A stretch of 64,000 bases of DNA. It comes from Altererythrobacter sp. B11 (lineage in GTDB: Bacteria; Pseudomonadota; Alphaproteobacteria; Sphingomonadales; Sphingomonadaceae). Of this stretch, positions 35,269 to 44,117 are shown in pieces. The stretch spans positions 2,083,001 through 2,147,000 of the forward strand of contig NZ_AP018498.1 of NCBI RefSeq assembly GCF_003569745.1, in the 5' to 3' direction. The notes beneath the pieces were generated by a model. That model did not search any database, was not told the DNA's origin, and saw only the letters and a program-made list of their open reading frames with translations. Both the position numbers and the translations under genes were made by a program. Position 1 is the stretch's first letter; every line of letters begins with the position of its first letter.

Positions 35269-38016
35269 ATGTTCGGCGCGCTCGCCAAGTCCATTTTCGG
35301 TTCGGCCAACGATCGTTACGTCAAGTCGCTGGAAAAGATCGTCGGCAATATCAACGCGCTGGAGCCCCAGCTCGAAGGCTTCTCCGATGAGGAGCTGGCG
35401 GCGCAGACGCAGAAGTTCCGCCAGCAGCTGGAAGCCGGGCAGACGCTGGACGACATCCTGCCCGAAGCCTTCGCCACCGTGCGCGAAGCGTCCAAGCGCG
35501 TGCTCGGCATGCGGCACTTCGATGTGCAGATGGTCGGCGGCATCGTGCTCCACCGCGGCGAGATTGCCGAAATGCGCACGGGCGAGGGCAAGACGCTGGT
35601 CGCCACGCTCGCCACCTATCTCAACGCGATCGAGGGCAACGGCGTCCACATCGTGACGGTGAACGATTACCTCGCCCGCCGCGACGCGGAGCATATGGGC
35701 CGGCTCTACAAGTTCCTTGGCCTCACCGTGGGCGTGATCGTGCCCAACCTCAGCGAGCCGCAGCGGCGCGATGCCTATGGCGCCGACATCACCTATGGTA
35801 CCAACAACGAATTCGGCTTCGATTACCTGCGCGACAATATGAAGCACGAGCGGAGCCAGCAGGTGCACCGCCCGTTCAATTTCGCCATCGTGGACGAGGT
35901 GGACTCGATCCTGATCGACGAGGCGCGCACGCCGCTGATCATCTCCGGCCCCACGGAGGACAAGTCCGAACTTTATGTCTCGATCGACGCGATCGTGAAG
36001 GGGCTGGAGAAGGAATATTACGAGGCGGACGAGAAGAGCAAGAATGTCTCGCTGACCGAGGAGGGCGTGGAAGAGGTCGAGAAGCGGCTGATCGCCGCCG
36101 GCATGCTCGAAACCGAAAACCTCTACGACGTGGAGAACACGCAGGTCGTCCACCATCTGGACCAGGCGCTGCGCGCCGTGGTGATGTTCAAGCGCGACAT
36201 CGATTACATCGTGAAGGACGGCAAGGTCGTCATCATCGACGAATTCACCGGCCGCATGATGGACGGGCGCCGCTGGTCCAACGGCCTGCATCAGGCGGTG
36301 GAAGCCAAGGAGGGCGTGAAGATCGAGCCCGAGAACCAGACCATGGCCTCGATCACCTTCCAGAACTATTTCCGCATGTATCCCAAGCTGGCCGGCATGA
36401 CCGGCACCGCCGCCACCGAGGCGGCCGAGTTCTGGGACATCTACAAGCTCAATGTGGTGGAAATCCCCACCAACGTGCCGGTGCAGCGCATCGACGAGGA
36501 AGACGAGTTCTACAAGAACACGCAGGACAAGTTCCAGGCGATTGCCCGCGCCATCCGCGAGAAGAACGAGATCGGCCAGCCGGTTCTGGTGGGCACCGTC
36601 TCCATCGAGAAATCCGAACTGCTCAGCCATTTCCTCGACAAGGAAGGGGTGAAGCATGCCGTGCTGAACGCCCGCTTCCACGAACAGGAAGCGCATATCG
36701 TGGCGCAGGCCGGGCGGCTGGGCGCGGTGACCATCGCCACCAATATGGCCGGCCGCGGCACCGACATCCAGCTGGGCGGCAATGTGGACTTCCGCATCGA
36801 GGACGAATTGCGCGACCTGCCCGAAGGGCCGGAGCGTGACGCCGGGATCGAGCGGATCAAGGAAGAAGTCGCCGCCGAACGCCAGAAGGTGAAGGATGCC
36901 GGCGGCCTGTTCGTGCTCGGCACGGAACGGCATGAAAGCCGCCGGATCGACAACCAGCTGCGCGGCCGCTCGGGCCGCCAGGGCGACCCCGGCCTCAGCC
37001 GCTTCTACCTGTGCCTGGAAGATGATCTGCTGCGCATCTTCGGGCCGGATACGCTGTTCGCCAAGATGATGAACTCCAACCTCTCCGACGGCGAGGCGAT
37101 CGGCTCGAAATGGCTCTCCAAGGCCATCGAGACGGCGCAGAAGAAGGTGGAGGCGCGCAACTACGAAGTGCGCAAGCAGGTCGTCGAATACGACAACGTG
37201 ATGAACGACCAGCGGAAGGTGGTGTACGAGCAGCGCGCCGAAATCATGGACAGCGAGCGCGTGGACGATGTGGTGCTGGAAATGCGCCACGATGCCATCA
37301 ACGCGATTGTCGGCACCGCATGCCCGCCGGGCTCCTACCCGGAGCAGTGGGATCTCGCCGGCCTCAAGGAGAAGATCGGCGATATCCTCGGCGTCGAGCC
37401 TCCGCTGGAGGACTGGCTGGAAGAAGACGCGGTCGATCCCGAACTGATCGAACAGCGCCTGCTGGATATCGCATCCGAGAAGATGGCCACCAAGATGGCC
37501 GACAATGACGAGACGATCTGGCGCCAGGTGGAAAAGAGCATCCTGCTCGACCGGCTAGATTATCACTGGAAGGAACACCTCGCCACGCTGGACGCGCTGC
37601 GCCAGGTGGTCTTCCTGCGCGCCTATGCGCAGAAGCAGCCGATCAACGAATACAAGCAGGAAGCCTTCGGCCTGTTCGAAAACATGCTGGAAACAATCCG
37701 CGAGGATGTGACGCGGGTGCTGATGACGATGGAACTGCGCCTCGCCCCGCCGCCGCCGCCGATCGATCTGCCGGAACTGCCCGATTTCCTCACCGGCCAC
37801 GTCGATCCCTTCTCGGGCGAGGACGATTCGAACGATGGCGACGGTTCTGCCGGGCGGGAGGCGTTGTTCGGCGCGCTCGCCGGATCGCCCATGGCGGCGG
37901 TCGGCCCGGGCGGCTCCAACCGCGAGAATCCCTATGCGGGGATGGACATCAGCCGCAACGCCCCGTGCCCCTGCGGCTCGGGCAACAAATACAAGCACTG
38001 CCACGGCGCGGCATAG
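35269..38016 (+). CDS. secA: Protein translocase ATPase SecA
   Basis: This 915-aa motor pushes preproteins through SecYEG at the inner membrane. [13 protein letters not shown] (Walker A), [16 protein letters not shown] (DEAD region), [16 protein letters not shown] and [10 protein letters not shown] are intact. A Pro-rich linker with [11 protein letters not shown] leads to the C-terminal zinc-binding SEC-C motif [14 protein letters not shown] that contacts SecB and lipids. ATG 35269 has GGAAA upstream. The gene is followed by REP-like palindromes. Confidence 0.98.
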   Translation: MFGALAKSIFGSANDRYVKSLEKIVGNINALEPQLEGFSDEELAAQTQKFRQQLEAGQTLDDILPEAFATVREASKRVLGMRHFDVQMVGGIVLHRGEIAEMRTGEGKTLVATLATYLNAIEGNGVHIVTVNDYLARRDAEHMGRLYKFLGLTVGVIVPNLSEPQRRDAYGADITYGTNNEFGFDYLRDNMKHERSQQVHRPFNFAIVDEVDSILIDEARTPLIISGPTEDKSELYVSIDAIVKGLEKEYYEADEKSKNVSLTEEGVEEVEKRLIAAGMLETENLYDVENTQVVHHLDQALRAVVMFKRDIDYIVKDGKVVIIDEFTGRMMDGRRWSNGLHQAVEAKEGVKIEPENQTMASITFQNYFRMYPKLAGMTGTAATEAAEFWDIYKLNVVEIPTNVPVQRIDEEDEFYKNTQDKFQAIARAIREKNEIGQPVLVGTVSIEKSELLSHFLDKEGVKHAVLNARFHEQEAHIVAQAGRLGAVTIATNMAGRGTDIQLGGNVDFRIEDELRDLPEGPERDAGIERIKEEVAAERQKVKDAGGLFVLGTERHESRRIDNQLRGRSGRQGDPGLSRFYLCLEDDLLRIFGPDTLFAKMMNSNLSDGEAIGSKWLSKAIETAQKKVEARNYEVRKQVVEYDNVMNDQRKVVYEQRAEIMDSERVDDVVLEMRHDAINAIVGTACPPGSYPEQWDLAGLKEKIGDILGVEPPLEDWLEEDAVDPELIEQRLLDIASEKMATKMADNDETIWRQVEKSILLDRLDYHWKEHLATLDALRQVVFLRAYAQKQPINEYKQEAFGLFENMLETIREDVTRVLMTMELRLAPPPPPIDLPELPDFLTGHVDPFSGEDDSNDGDGSAGREALFGALAGSPMAAVGPGGSNRENPYAGMDISRNAPCPCGSGNKYKHCHGAA

Positions 38017-38040
38017 GCGCGCCGGCTGCGCTGGCGCGAG

Positions 38041-38125
38041 ACCCCGGGTCAGGCCCGGGTAACGGGGTGGGGGGCGGTGGCGCTTCCCTACCTTCGTCAT
38101 TCCCGCGCAGGCGGGAATCCGGCGC
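38041..38125. repeat. Two REP-like palindromic elements after secA
   Basis: One element centres on ACCCCGGGTC-AGG-CCCGGGT (38041-38060). The second is CGTCATTCCCGC-GCAG-GCGGGAAT (38095-38118), a perfect 8-bp stem with a 4-base loop. Both resemble short palindromes widely scattered between proteobacterial genes. The gap 38017-38232 contains nothing else I can support. Confidence 0.55.
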
Positions 38126-38232
38126 GGTCATCGCCCACCCATCCATAACGAAGCAGCGCAAACCCCTCGCAGCCCATTGCCCTCATCGTAACGACTGTTA
38201 TGGTCGCGGCAGGATGCGAAAAGGCTACAACA

Positions 38233-39432
38233 ATGGATAGGCGGCTGCCGCCGCTGCTCGTCGCGGTGTTCATCAATATCGCGGGCTTCAGCCTGATCCT
38301 GCCGCTGCTGCCGTTCTATGGGCAGGTGTTCGATGCCGGCCCGTTCGAGATCGCGCTGCTGTTCGCTGCCTACAGCTTCGGCAATGTCTTCGGCGAAATC
38401 CACTGGGGGCGTCAGTCCGACGTGTGGGGGCGGCGCAAGGTGCTGGCCATCACCACCTTCGTGGCGGGCCTCAGCTATTTCGCCTTCGCCTTCGCGCCCA
38501 GCCTGTGGGCGGCGATCGCCATCCGCATCGTCAGCGGCTTTTTCTCCGGCACGCTGGGCACCTGCCAGGGCTTCATCGCCGATGTCTCCCCGCCGGAGCG
38601 GCGGGCGAAGACCATGGGCTATTTCGGAGCGGCCTTCAGCCTGGGCTTCGCCTTCGGGCCGGTGATCGGCGGGTTGTTCGCTGGGGAAGCGGCGGTGGCT
38701 GCCAGCTTCCGCCTGCCGATCCTGATCGCCGGCACCTTCTCCATCCTCGCATCGCTGTGGTGCTTCGTGGTGCTGCGCGATGCGGTGGAGCCGCGCGGGA
38801 AGGGCGCGCCGCTGCCGCGCTATCACGAGGCCTTCACCTTCGTCGGCCGCCAGCCGCTGCTCCGCAGCCTGTTCGTGATCGGCTTCTTCGGCATCGCCGC
38901 CTTCGCTTCGATGGAGGCGATTTACGGCCTGTGGAGCGAGGAGAATTTCGGCTGGACCGCGCATGATCTCGGCTTCGCCTTCCTCGCCATCGGCGGCGGC
39001 GGGCTGGTGACCCAGCTCTTGCTGATCGGCCCGTTGGCGCATCGCTTTGGCGAAGCGCGGGTGATCCTGATCGGCCTTGCCGTGCTGGCGCTGGCCATGC
39101 TGCTGCAGCCGGTGATCCGGCTGCCCGTGGCGGGCGTGCTGCTGATGGGCCTGCTGATGGCCGGCCACAGCCTCGCCTTTCCATCCGCCGGCGCGCTGCT
39201 CTCGCGCAACACCCCGCCGGAGCGGCAGGGCGGGGTGATGGGGCTGTTGATGGCCTCCAACGCGGTGGGGCGCATCATCGCGCCGCCGCTGTTCGGGCTG
39301 ATCTATGAGCACGGCGGGCATGATGCGCCCTGGTATCTCGGCGCGGTGATGATCGCGCTGGTGGCGCTGCTGGCCGGGCTGCCCGCGGTGCGGTTCAGCG
39401 ACCGGGCTCGAGCGGCGGCTCCTTCCAGCTGA
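38233..39432 (+). CDS. MFS transporter, drug-efflux (TetA-like) type
   Basis: This 399-aa, 12-helix inner-membrane transporter has the MFS motif A between helices 2 and 3 (GRQSDVWGRRKVLAIT) and helix-5 motif C-like sequence with GFAFGPVIGG, which is characteristic of proton-driven antiporters such as the TetA/TCR group. The exported compound cannot be predicted. ATG 38233 starts directly before the first helix; an in-frame upstream start at 38200 would add 11 polar residues. Its 3' end overlaps the convergent MFS gene by 38 bases. Confidence 0.85.
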   Translation: MDRRLPPLLVAVFINIAGFSLILPLLPFYGQVFDAGPFEIALLFAAYSFGNVFGEIHWGRQSDVWGRRKVLAITTFVAGLSYFAFAFAPSLWAAIAIRIVSGFFSGTLGTCQGFIADVSPPERRAKTMGYFGAAFSLGFAFGPVIGGLFAGEAAVAASFRLPILIAGTFSILASLWCFVVLRDAVEPRGKGAPLPRYHEAFTFVGRQPLLRSLFVIGFFGIAAFASMEAIYGLWSEENFGWTAHDLGFAFLAIGGGGLVTQLLLIGPLAHRFGEARVILIGLAVLALAMLLQPVIRLPVAGVLLMGLLMAGHSLAFPSAGALLSRNTPPERQGGVMGLLMASNAVGRIIAPPLFGLIYEHGGHDAPWYLGAVMIALVALLAGLPAVRFSDRARAAAPSS

Positions 39433-40849
39433 GCGGGCGGGCGACCTCCTCCAGCGGGCGACGTTCCGCGGCGACGCCGTAGAACAGCGTCACCAGCGCC
39501 GCCAGCAGCATCAGCCCGGCGCCGAACAGATAGCCGATCAACACCTGCCCGCGCGATCCGCTTTCGATCAGCAGGCCGAACACCCATGGCGCCACCGCCC
39601 CCAGCAGCGTGCCCAGCGCGTAGAAGATGGCGATCGCCAGCGCGCGCATCTCCAGCGGGAAATTCTCCGCCGCGGTGAGGTAGGCGGCGCTGGCGGCGGC
39701 CGAGGCGAAGAAGAAGGTCACGCTCCAGCACAGCGTCTGCGTGGTCGCGGTCAGATGGCCCTCGGCAAAGGCGAAACCCGTGGCGGCGAGGAGGATGCCC
39801 GATGCCGAATAGGTCAGCATGATCATCGGCCGCCGCCCCCAGCTGTCGAACAGCCGCCCCAGCAGCAACGGGCCGAGCACGTTCCCGGCCGCGAAGGGCA
39901 GGATGTAATAGCCGACCTGGGCGCTGGGCACGCTGTAGAAGTCGGTCAGCATCATCGCATAGGTGAAGAAGATCGCATTGTAGAAGAAGGCCTGCGCCGC
40001 CATCAGCACCAGGCAATAGAAGGTGCGTTTGGGATAGGTGCGGAACAGCGCGTGGAACACTTCCCCCATGCTGGTCGACCGGCGGGCATGAACATACATT
40101 TGCACTGGCTTTGCGTCGGGGATGTGGAGGCCCTGCATTTCCACCCGGGCTTCGATGGCTTCGATCACCCGCTCGGCCTCGTCCACGCGCCCGTGGGTCG
40201 CCAGCCAGCGCGGACTTTCCGGGAGAAAACGGCGCAGGAACAGGATGATGAGGCCAATGGCCGCCCCGCCGAAGAAGGCGATCCGCCAGCCATATTCCGG
40301 GTTCACCACCCGCGGATCGAGCAGCAGGATCGAAGCTCCGCTCGCCAGCGCCGCCCCCACCCAGAAGCTGCCGTTGATCACCAGATCCGTCCAGCCGCGC
40401 CGGCGGGCCGGGATAAGCTCCTGAATTGCCGAGTTGATCGCGGAATACTCGCCGCCAATCCCGGCGCCGGTGAAGAACCGCATGATGGCAAAGCTCGGCA
40501 GATCCCAGGTGAAGGCGGTGCCCGCGGTCGCCAGCAGATAGAGTCCCAGTGTCAGGGAAAACAAGCGCTTGCGGCCCCACCGGTCCGTCAGCCAGCCGAA
40601 GAACAGCGCCCCGCCGACCGCCCCTACAAGATAGGCCGAATTGGCCAGCCCCACATCGGAGGCGGTGAACCGCAGCACAGGGCTTTCGCGCAGCGCCCCG
40701 GCGACGGAGCCCGCCAGCGTGACCTCCAGCCCGTCGAGGATCCAGGTGATCCCCAGCGCCACCACCACCAGCCAGTGGAACCGGCTCCAGGGGAGGCGGT
40801 CCAGCCGCGCGGGAATGGCGGCGGCGCGATGCGCGGGGCTGCTGGCGAT
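39395..40849 (-). CDS. MFS transporter, sugar/organic-acid symporter type, with a probable ATC start
   Basis: This MFS importer shows GWLTDRWGRKRLF (motif A), GAGIGGEYSAINSAIQELIP (typical of metabolite:H+ symporters) and LPESPRWL after helix 6. From the GTG at 40768 the protein has 457 aa but begins inside helix 1. Upstream codons to 40849 encode IPARLDRLPWSRFHW, which looks like the normal pre-helix region, with no ATG, GTG or TTG before an in-frame stop. An ATC at 40847-40849 lies six bases after a perfect GGAGAGGAG, so I place the start there (484 aa). The substrate is unknown. Confidence 0.75.
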   Translation of the reverse strand: MASSPAHRAAAIPARLDRLPWSRFHWLVVVALGITWILDGLEVTLAGSVAGALRESPVLRFTASDVGLANSAYLVGAVGGALFFGWLTDRWGRKRLFSLTLGLYLLATAGTAFTWDLPSFAIMRFFTGAGIGGEYSAINSAIQELIPARRRGWTDLVINGSFWVGAALASGASILLLDPRVVNPEYGWRIAFFGGAAIGLIILFLRRFLPESPRWLATHGRVDEAERVIEAIEARVEMQGLHIPDAKPVQMYVHARRSTSMGEVFHALFRTYPKRTFYCLVLMAAQAFFYNAIFFTYAMMLTDFYSVPSAQVGYYILPFAAGNVLGPLLLGRLFDSWGRRPMIMLTYSASGILLAATGFAFAEGHLTATTQTLCWSVTFFFASAAASAAYLTAAENFPLEMRALAIAIFYALGTLLGAVAPWVFGLLIESGSRGQVLIGYLFGAGLMLLAALVTLFYGVAAERRPLEEVARPLSWKEPPLEPGR

Positions 40850-40995
40850 GGGAAGCTCCTCTCCTGCCTGTCCTCACCTTCGGGCGGGCAGAGTAGGCAA
40901 CTCGTCTTTCACATCAAGTATCCGCGCTCCTTGCCATGCCGCAAAACTGGCGTAGCATCCGGCGCTGCGATGCTCGTCGCAGGGAGATACGATCC

Positions 40996-41733
40996 GTGAA
41001 CAAGGCCAGCGCATTCCTCATCGCCGCCGCCGTCATCGCAGGTGCGGCGGCGCCCGCCTCCGCTCAGCAGGCCGAAGGGGGCACCGCCGCCCTCGCGGCG
41101 ACGGTTTCCGACCCGCAGCGGCCGGAGGGCGACATCGCCCGCGATCCGCAGCGTAAACCGGCGGAGGTCGTGAAGTTCGCGGGCGTAAAGCCCGGTGACG
41201 TGGTGGCCGAAATCGCCCCGGGCGGCGGTTATTACACGCGCATCCTCGCGGGGGCGGTAGGGCCGGAGGGCCATGTCTACGCCATGATGCCGGCCGTCTT
41301 TGCCAATCGGCCGGGTGGGCTCGACGCCATCAATGCTCTCGCCAAACAGTATGGCAATGTCACAGTGGTGGTGGCCGATTTCGGTGATTTCACCCTGCCG
41401 CAGCCCGCCGATCTGGTGTGGACCACGGAGAACTATCACGATCTCGCCAATGGCGACATTGCCGCAGTTAATGCCGCCGTCTTCGCCGCGCTCAAGCCCG
41501 GCGGGATCTACTTCGTGGAGGATCATGCAGCGCCGGGAACCGGCACCTCCGCCACGCGCACGTTGCACCGGATCGACGAGGAGGCGGTGAAGCAGCAGGT
41601 CATGCAGGCCGGCTTCACGCTCGAAGCCGAGAGCGACCTGCTGCACAACCCCGCCGACCCGCATGATGTGAACCCGCGCGAGGTGCAGCCGACCAGCGAC
41701 AAATTCGCCCTGCGTTTTCGCAAGCCGGGCTAG
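40996..41733 (+). CDS. Exported class I SAM-dependent methyltransferase-like protein
   Basis: From GTG 40996 (SD AGGGAGA) the 245-aa product begins with a signal peptide (NKASAFLIAAAVIAG, cleavage near APASAQ, residue 24). The mature part has a Rossmann methyltransferase fold with SAM motif VVAEIAPGGGYYTRIL, an acidic residue position altered at the end of strand 2 (GHVYAMMP), and LKPGGIYFVEDH. Proteins of this kind exist in sphingomonads, but their substrate and how they would obtain SAM outside the cytoplasm are unknown. The frame is open upstream, yet only this start gives the signal peptide. Confidence 0.78.
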   Translation: MNKASAFLIAAAVIAGAAAPASAQQAEGGTAALAATVSDPQRPEGDIARDPQRKPAEVVKFAGVKPGDVVAEIAPGGGYYTRILAGAVGPEGHVYAMMPAVFANRPGGLDAINALAKQYGNVTVVVADFGDFTLPQPADLVWTTENYHDLANGDIAAVNAAVFAALKPGGIYFVEDHAAPGTGTSATRTLHRIDEEAVKQQVMQAGFTLEAESDLLHNPADPHDVNPREVQPTSDKFALRFRKPG

Positions 41734-41754
41734 CCCGGCGAGAGAATTCGGTTC

Positions 41755-42315
41755 TCAGCTATCGCTCGGCTTGAACAGATAGTCGATCCGCACATCGCCC
41801 GAGCCGTTCGCGAAGGCGCGCAGCTGGTCTTCGGTTTGCAGGTGGCAGTCCCCACCATCCTCCCGCGGCACGCCGCGGATCACAAGCGTCTGCTCGGGAT
41901 TGGTCCCGTCGCATGTCCCGCGTATCTCGATGAAGCCGTCGGCATAATGGGTCAGCAGCGAGAGCTGCACATCCTCTTCGCCGGCCGCCGGAACCCAGCT
42001 GACATAGACGCCGGAATCGATGAGCTTGTTCTGCGAACCCAGGATATTCTGCAGCACGCCGCTGCCCCCTTGGGTCACACCGTGGGCATCGGTCACCTCG
42101 CACGTCCCGGTGTTCGGGTCGTTTACGAAGGTGAACTGGCCGATGACCTCGCCGGGCGTGTTATCCTGAACGGTGTAGGCGGTGTATTCGATGTGGTCGG
42201 AGAAGGGGCATTGCTCCGCCTCGGCGAGGCTCCCGAGCATCTGCTGATTGCCGTACAAGCAACCTGACAAGGCAAAGCACAATCCCATGCTTGCCAGCAC
42301 CTTGTATCCCACCAT
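41755..42315 (-). CDS. Small putative lipoprotein, uncharacterised
   Basis: This 186-aa protein has a lipoprotein signal with lipobox LSGC (Cys19) after MVGYKVLASMGLCFA. The mature part is acidic, contains several Cys residues (for example EQCPFSD, TGTCEV, RGTCDG, GDCHL) that may form disulfides, and shows no domain I recognise. It is the last chromosomal gene before the prophage and converges with the methyltransferase gene with a 21-base gap. Confidence 0.7.
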   Translation of the reverse strand: MVGYKVLASMGLCFALSGCLYGNQQMLGSLAEAEQCPFSDHIEYTAYTVQDNTPGEVIGQFTFVNDPNTGTCEVTDAHGVTQGGSGVLQNILGSQNKLIDSGVYVSWVPAAGEEDVQLSLLTHYADGFIEIRGTCDGTNPEQTLVIRGVPREDGGDCHLQTEDQLRAFANGSGDVRIDYLFKPSDS

Positions 42316-42588
42316 CGCTTTCCCCCCGATTCGCGGCGGACGCCGCAGGCGAAAGTTAACCTAGATGCGATCCTGCGCCTAGCGACCGCAGCAGCGCCGC
42401 AGGTTCGAAACGGGAAGATTGCGAAACTGAGTGAGGTGGAGTGTAAGATCGAGCCGATCAGGCACCTTCATCCGCGCCGGGAAGAGGCTGCGGCAGGCTA
42501 TCGGCGATTTGAAGAGTGGCTCCCCGAGTTGGATCGCAGCTGCATCTCTATCCCCCTGAAAAGGTGTGCTCTGGTGGCTGTTGGGTTT
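42316..42588. other. Non-coding stretch at the chromosome/prophage boundary
   Basis: About 270 bases without a supported gene. It must hold the lipoprotein promoter and probably the left attachment site, but with no right end in the window the site cannot be located. A T-loop-like GGTTCGAAAC near 42401 was checked and does not fold as a tRNA end. No integrase remnant is seen. Confidence 0.5.
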
Positions 42589-42610
42589 GGAAAAGGCCCC
42601 CTAAGGAGCC
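42589..42610 (-). terminator. Intrinsic terminator of the leftward phage operon
   Basis: On the minus strand GGCTCC and GGGGCC pair (one G-U) around TTAG, followed directly by TTTTCC. It lies 10 bases after the stop of the AlpA-like gene, closing the long early operon. Confidence 0.7.
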
Positions 42611-42620
42611 CCCGAGTTGC

Positions 42621-42830
42621 TCAGTTGGCGTTGGCGAGAACGTCGGCCTTCCAGGCCTCGATGTCGCTTTCCAGCCATGCGACGCGGCCGCCGCCGATGG
42701 GGCGCGGGCGCGGGAATTCGTCGGCGGCGATTCGGCGGTAGATGGTGGCGCGGTGCAGCGAGGTTTCGCGCTCGACATCCTTCATCTTGAGCAGCCGGCC
42801 GGGCGCCGGCGTGCTGGCGGTGCTCATCAT
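42621..42830 (-). CDS. AlpA/excisionase-like DNA-binding regulator
   Basis: This 69-aa protein has a winged helix-turn-helix typical of AlpA/MerR-like excisionases: LLKMKDVERETSLHRATIYRR followed by PRPRPIGGGRVAWLESDIEAW. In phages such proteins act as excisionases or regulators of integrase. Here no integrase is next to it. The first of two tandem ATGs (42830) overlaps the J-domain gene stop as ATGA, so it is the last gene of the operon before the terminator. Confidence 0.85.
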   Translation of the reverse strand: MMSTASTPAPGRLLKMKDVERETSLHRATIYRRIAADEFPRPRPIGGGRVAWLESDIEAWKADVLANAN

Positions 42831-43441
42831 CGCTTCTTTCCTTCTGCTCTGGCCCAGTTGAGCCGCTTGGCCTGCTCTTCGGAGCCGCCCTGGTCGGGGT
42901 GCGCGCTGCGCATCTTCTCGCGCCAGGCGGCGTCGATCTCCGCTTCGGTCGCCTGCTGCCGAACTCCGAGCACCTGCCACCACTGCTCGGGCGCGGGCAG
43001 CGCAACGTGACCCGCGAAGGCCTGGCGCAAGTCGGCCACGCCCCAGCGCTCCTGGCCACGCAGCGCCTCGATGTGGGCGGCGATTGCGGCGATGTTGTCT
43101 GGCACGCTGGCCCACTTGTCGCAGGCGAGGACGTGCGGCCGCCCGTCCAGCTCGAAAAAGAAGGCCACGGCCGGATCGGCCGGAACGCCACGATCGCGCC
43201 GGGGCCGACCGTCGACGCGCAATTCGAAGTTGGTCGACAGCGTCAGCTCTCTCATCCGCCAGTCGCTGCCGGTCGGCGTCACCAGCGTTACCTGTTCACG
43301 CAGCCTGCCGAGCGCATCGTCCCACAGCAGCCGTTTGCCGCCCGACCGGAAGAGTGCCTCCTTCCTGTCCCATGCTCTTGTGCGCGGCCGGGCCGAGGGC
43401 CAGTCCACCGGATAGGCAAATTCGATCTGTGGTTCGTTCAT
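42827..43441 (-). CDS. Phage J-domain (DnaJ-like) protein
   Basis: This 204-aa protein ends with a J domain: WWQVLGVRQQATEAEIDAAWREK and the HPD motif (His181-Pro-Asp) in SAHPDQGGS. The N-terminal ~150 residues include a region with a DGRPRRDRG stretch and FFELDGRPHVLACDKW, found in phage/plasmid J-domain proteins of alphaproteobacteria. A J domain usually recruits Hsp70 (DnaK), so the phage may steer host chaperones, as lambda P/O does with DnaK-DnaJ. That is inference. Starts and stops overlap its neighbours (ATGA both sides). Confidence 0.8.
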   Translation of the reverse strand: MNEPQIEFAYPVDWPSARPRTRAWDRKEALFRSGGKRLLWDDALGRLREQVTLVTPTGSDWRMRELTLSTNFELRVDGRPRRDRGVPADPAVAFFFELDGRPHVLACDKWASVPDNIAAIAAHIEALRGQERWGVADLRQAFAGHVALPAPEQWWQVLGVRQQATEAEIDAAWREKMRSAHPDQGGSEEQAKRLNWARAEGKKR

Positions 43442-43986
43442 GCGGCCGGCGCCTTTCGCTTCGGTTCGGCGCGGGCGCCAAGGCCGGCGATCGGGGCGGG
43501 CACGCGCGCGAGGGTGATGACGAGAACAGTGGGATTGCCGCTCCACTCGAGGCCGTTGGCGGAGAGCGGGACGGAGACGTCCCACGCGTGGGCCCAGGCG
43601 GCGAGGGTGGCGTAGCCTTCGGCCCGTGCTTCCTCGCCGGTGATCAGCTGCAGCGGCTGGCATTCGACCGCGAGGACGCGCGCGTGCTGGCGGTGCCACT
43701 GGCGCAGCAAATTGCGCGCGGGCCATTCCTTGCCGAGCTGCAGGCGCGCCACATCACCGGCGACCAGGCCGGCGGCAAAATAGGGTTCGGCGCCGAATTG
43801 CGCGGCCGCGGTTGGGCTGAGGCCGTCGTAGCGCGCGGCGAGCCGGTAGGGTTCGCGGATCCAGAGCAGCGCGCCCGGGGCAAGACCGCGATAAATGCCG
43901 CCAAGGGGGCGGCGCAGGCGAGTGCATTGCCCCGCGTTCCAGCTGTCGATCGAGGGACGGCGCAGGCTGAGCGGAAGCGCCGGCAT
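43438..43986 (-). CDS. ASCH-like phage protein
   Basis: This 182-aa protein carries the pattern of phage ASCH-like proteins: a short N-terminal TRLRRPL (compare TQTRR in relatives), GALLWIREPYRL, and ITGEEARAEGYATLAAW near the middle-to-end. ASCH domains resemble PUA and are thought to bind RNA or modified bases. The match is by motif only. It overlaps the J-domain gene by ATGA and the upstream 43-aa gene by TGATG. Confidence 0.65.
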   Translation of the reverse strand: MPALPLSLRRPSIDSWNAGQCTRLRRPLGGIYRGLAPGALLWIREPYRLAARYDGLSPTAAAQFGAEPYFAAGLVAGDVARLQLGKEWPARNLLRQWHRQHARVLAVECQPLQLITGEEARAEGYATLAAWAHAWDVSVPLSANGLEWSGNPTVLVITLARVPAPIAGLGARAEPKRKAPAA

Positions 43987-44117
43987 CAGAAGATTTCATC
44001 CTGGCGGCACTGCAGGCAGCGGTTGCCGGGCCTGCAGTCCGGGCGCCCATAGGGGCAGGCGCCAATCTGGCCGATCGCCCATTTCGCCGCCGCAATGAGG
44101 CGGGAGAGGATCTTCAT
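43986..44117 (-). CDS. Tiny Cys-rich phage protein (43 aa)
   Basis: A 43-codon frame MKILSRLIAAAKWAIG... has an amphipathic/hydrophobic N-terminal half and a C-terminal set CPYGRPDC and CLQC, four Cys that could bind one zinc ion. Its ATG overlaps the parB stop (ATGA) and its TGA overlaps the next ATG (TGATG), which strongly supports translation. Function unknown. Confidence 0.6.
   Translation of the reverse strand: MKILSRLIAAAKWAIGQIGACPYGRPDCRPGNRCLQCRQDEIF

Noticed and set aside
35191-37290. Long minus-strand frame opposite secA
   Set aside because: SecA is unmistakable on the plus strand; the antisense frame is rich in His, Asp and Val as mirror codons and has no recognisable motif.
42395-42420. 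GGTTCGAAAC T-loop-like sequence as a tRNA attachment-site remnant
   Set aside because: The flanking bases do not form a T stem or acceptor end, so there is no support for a tRNA fragment.
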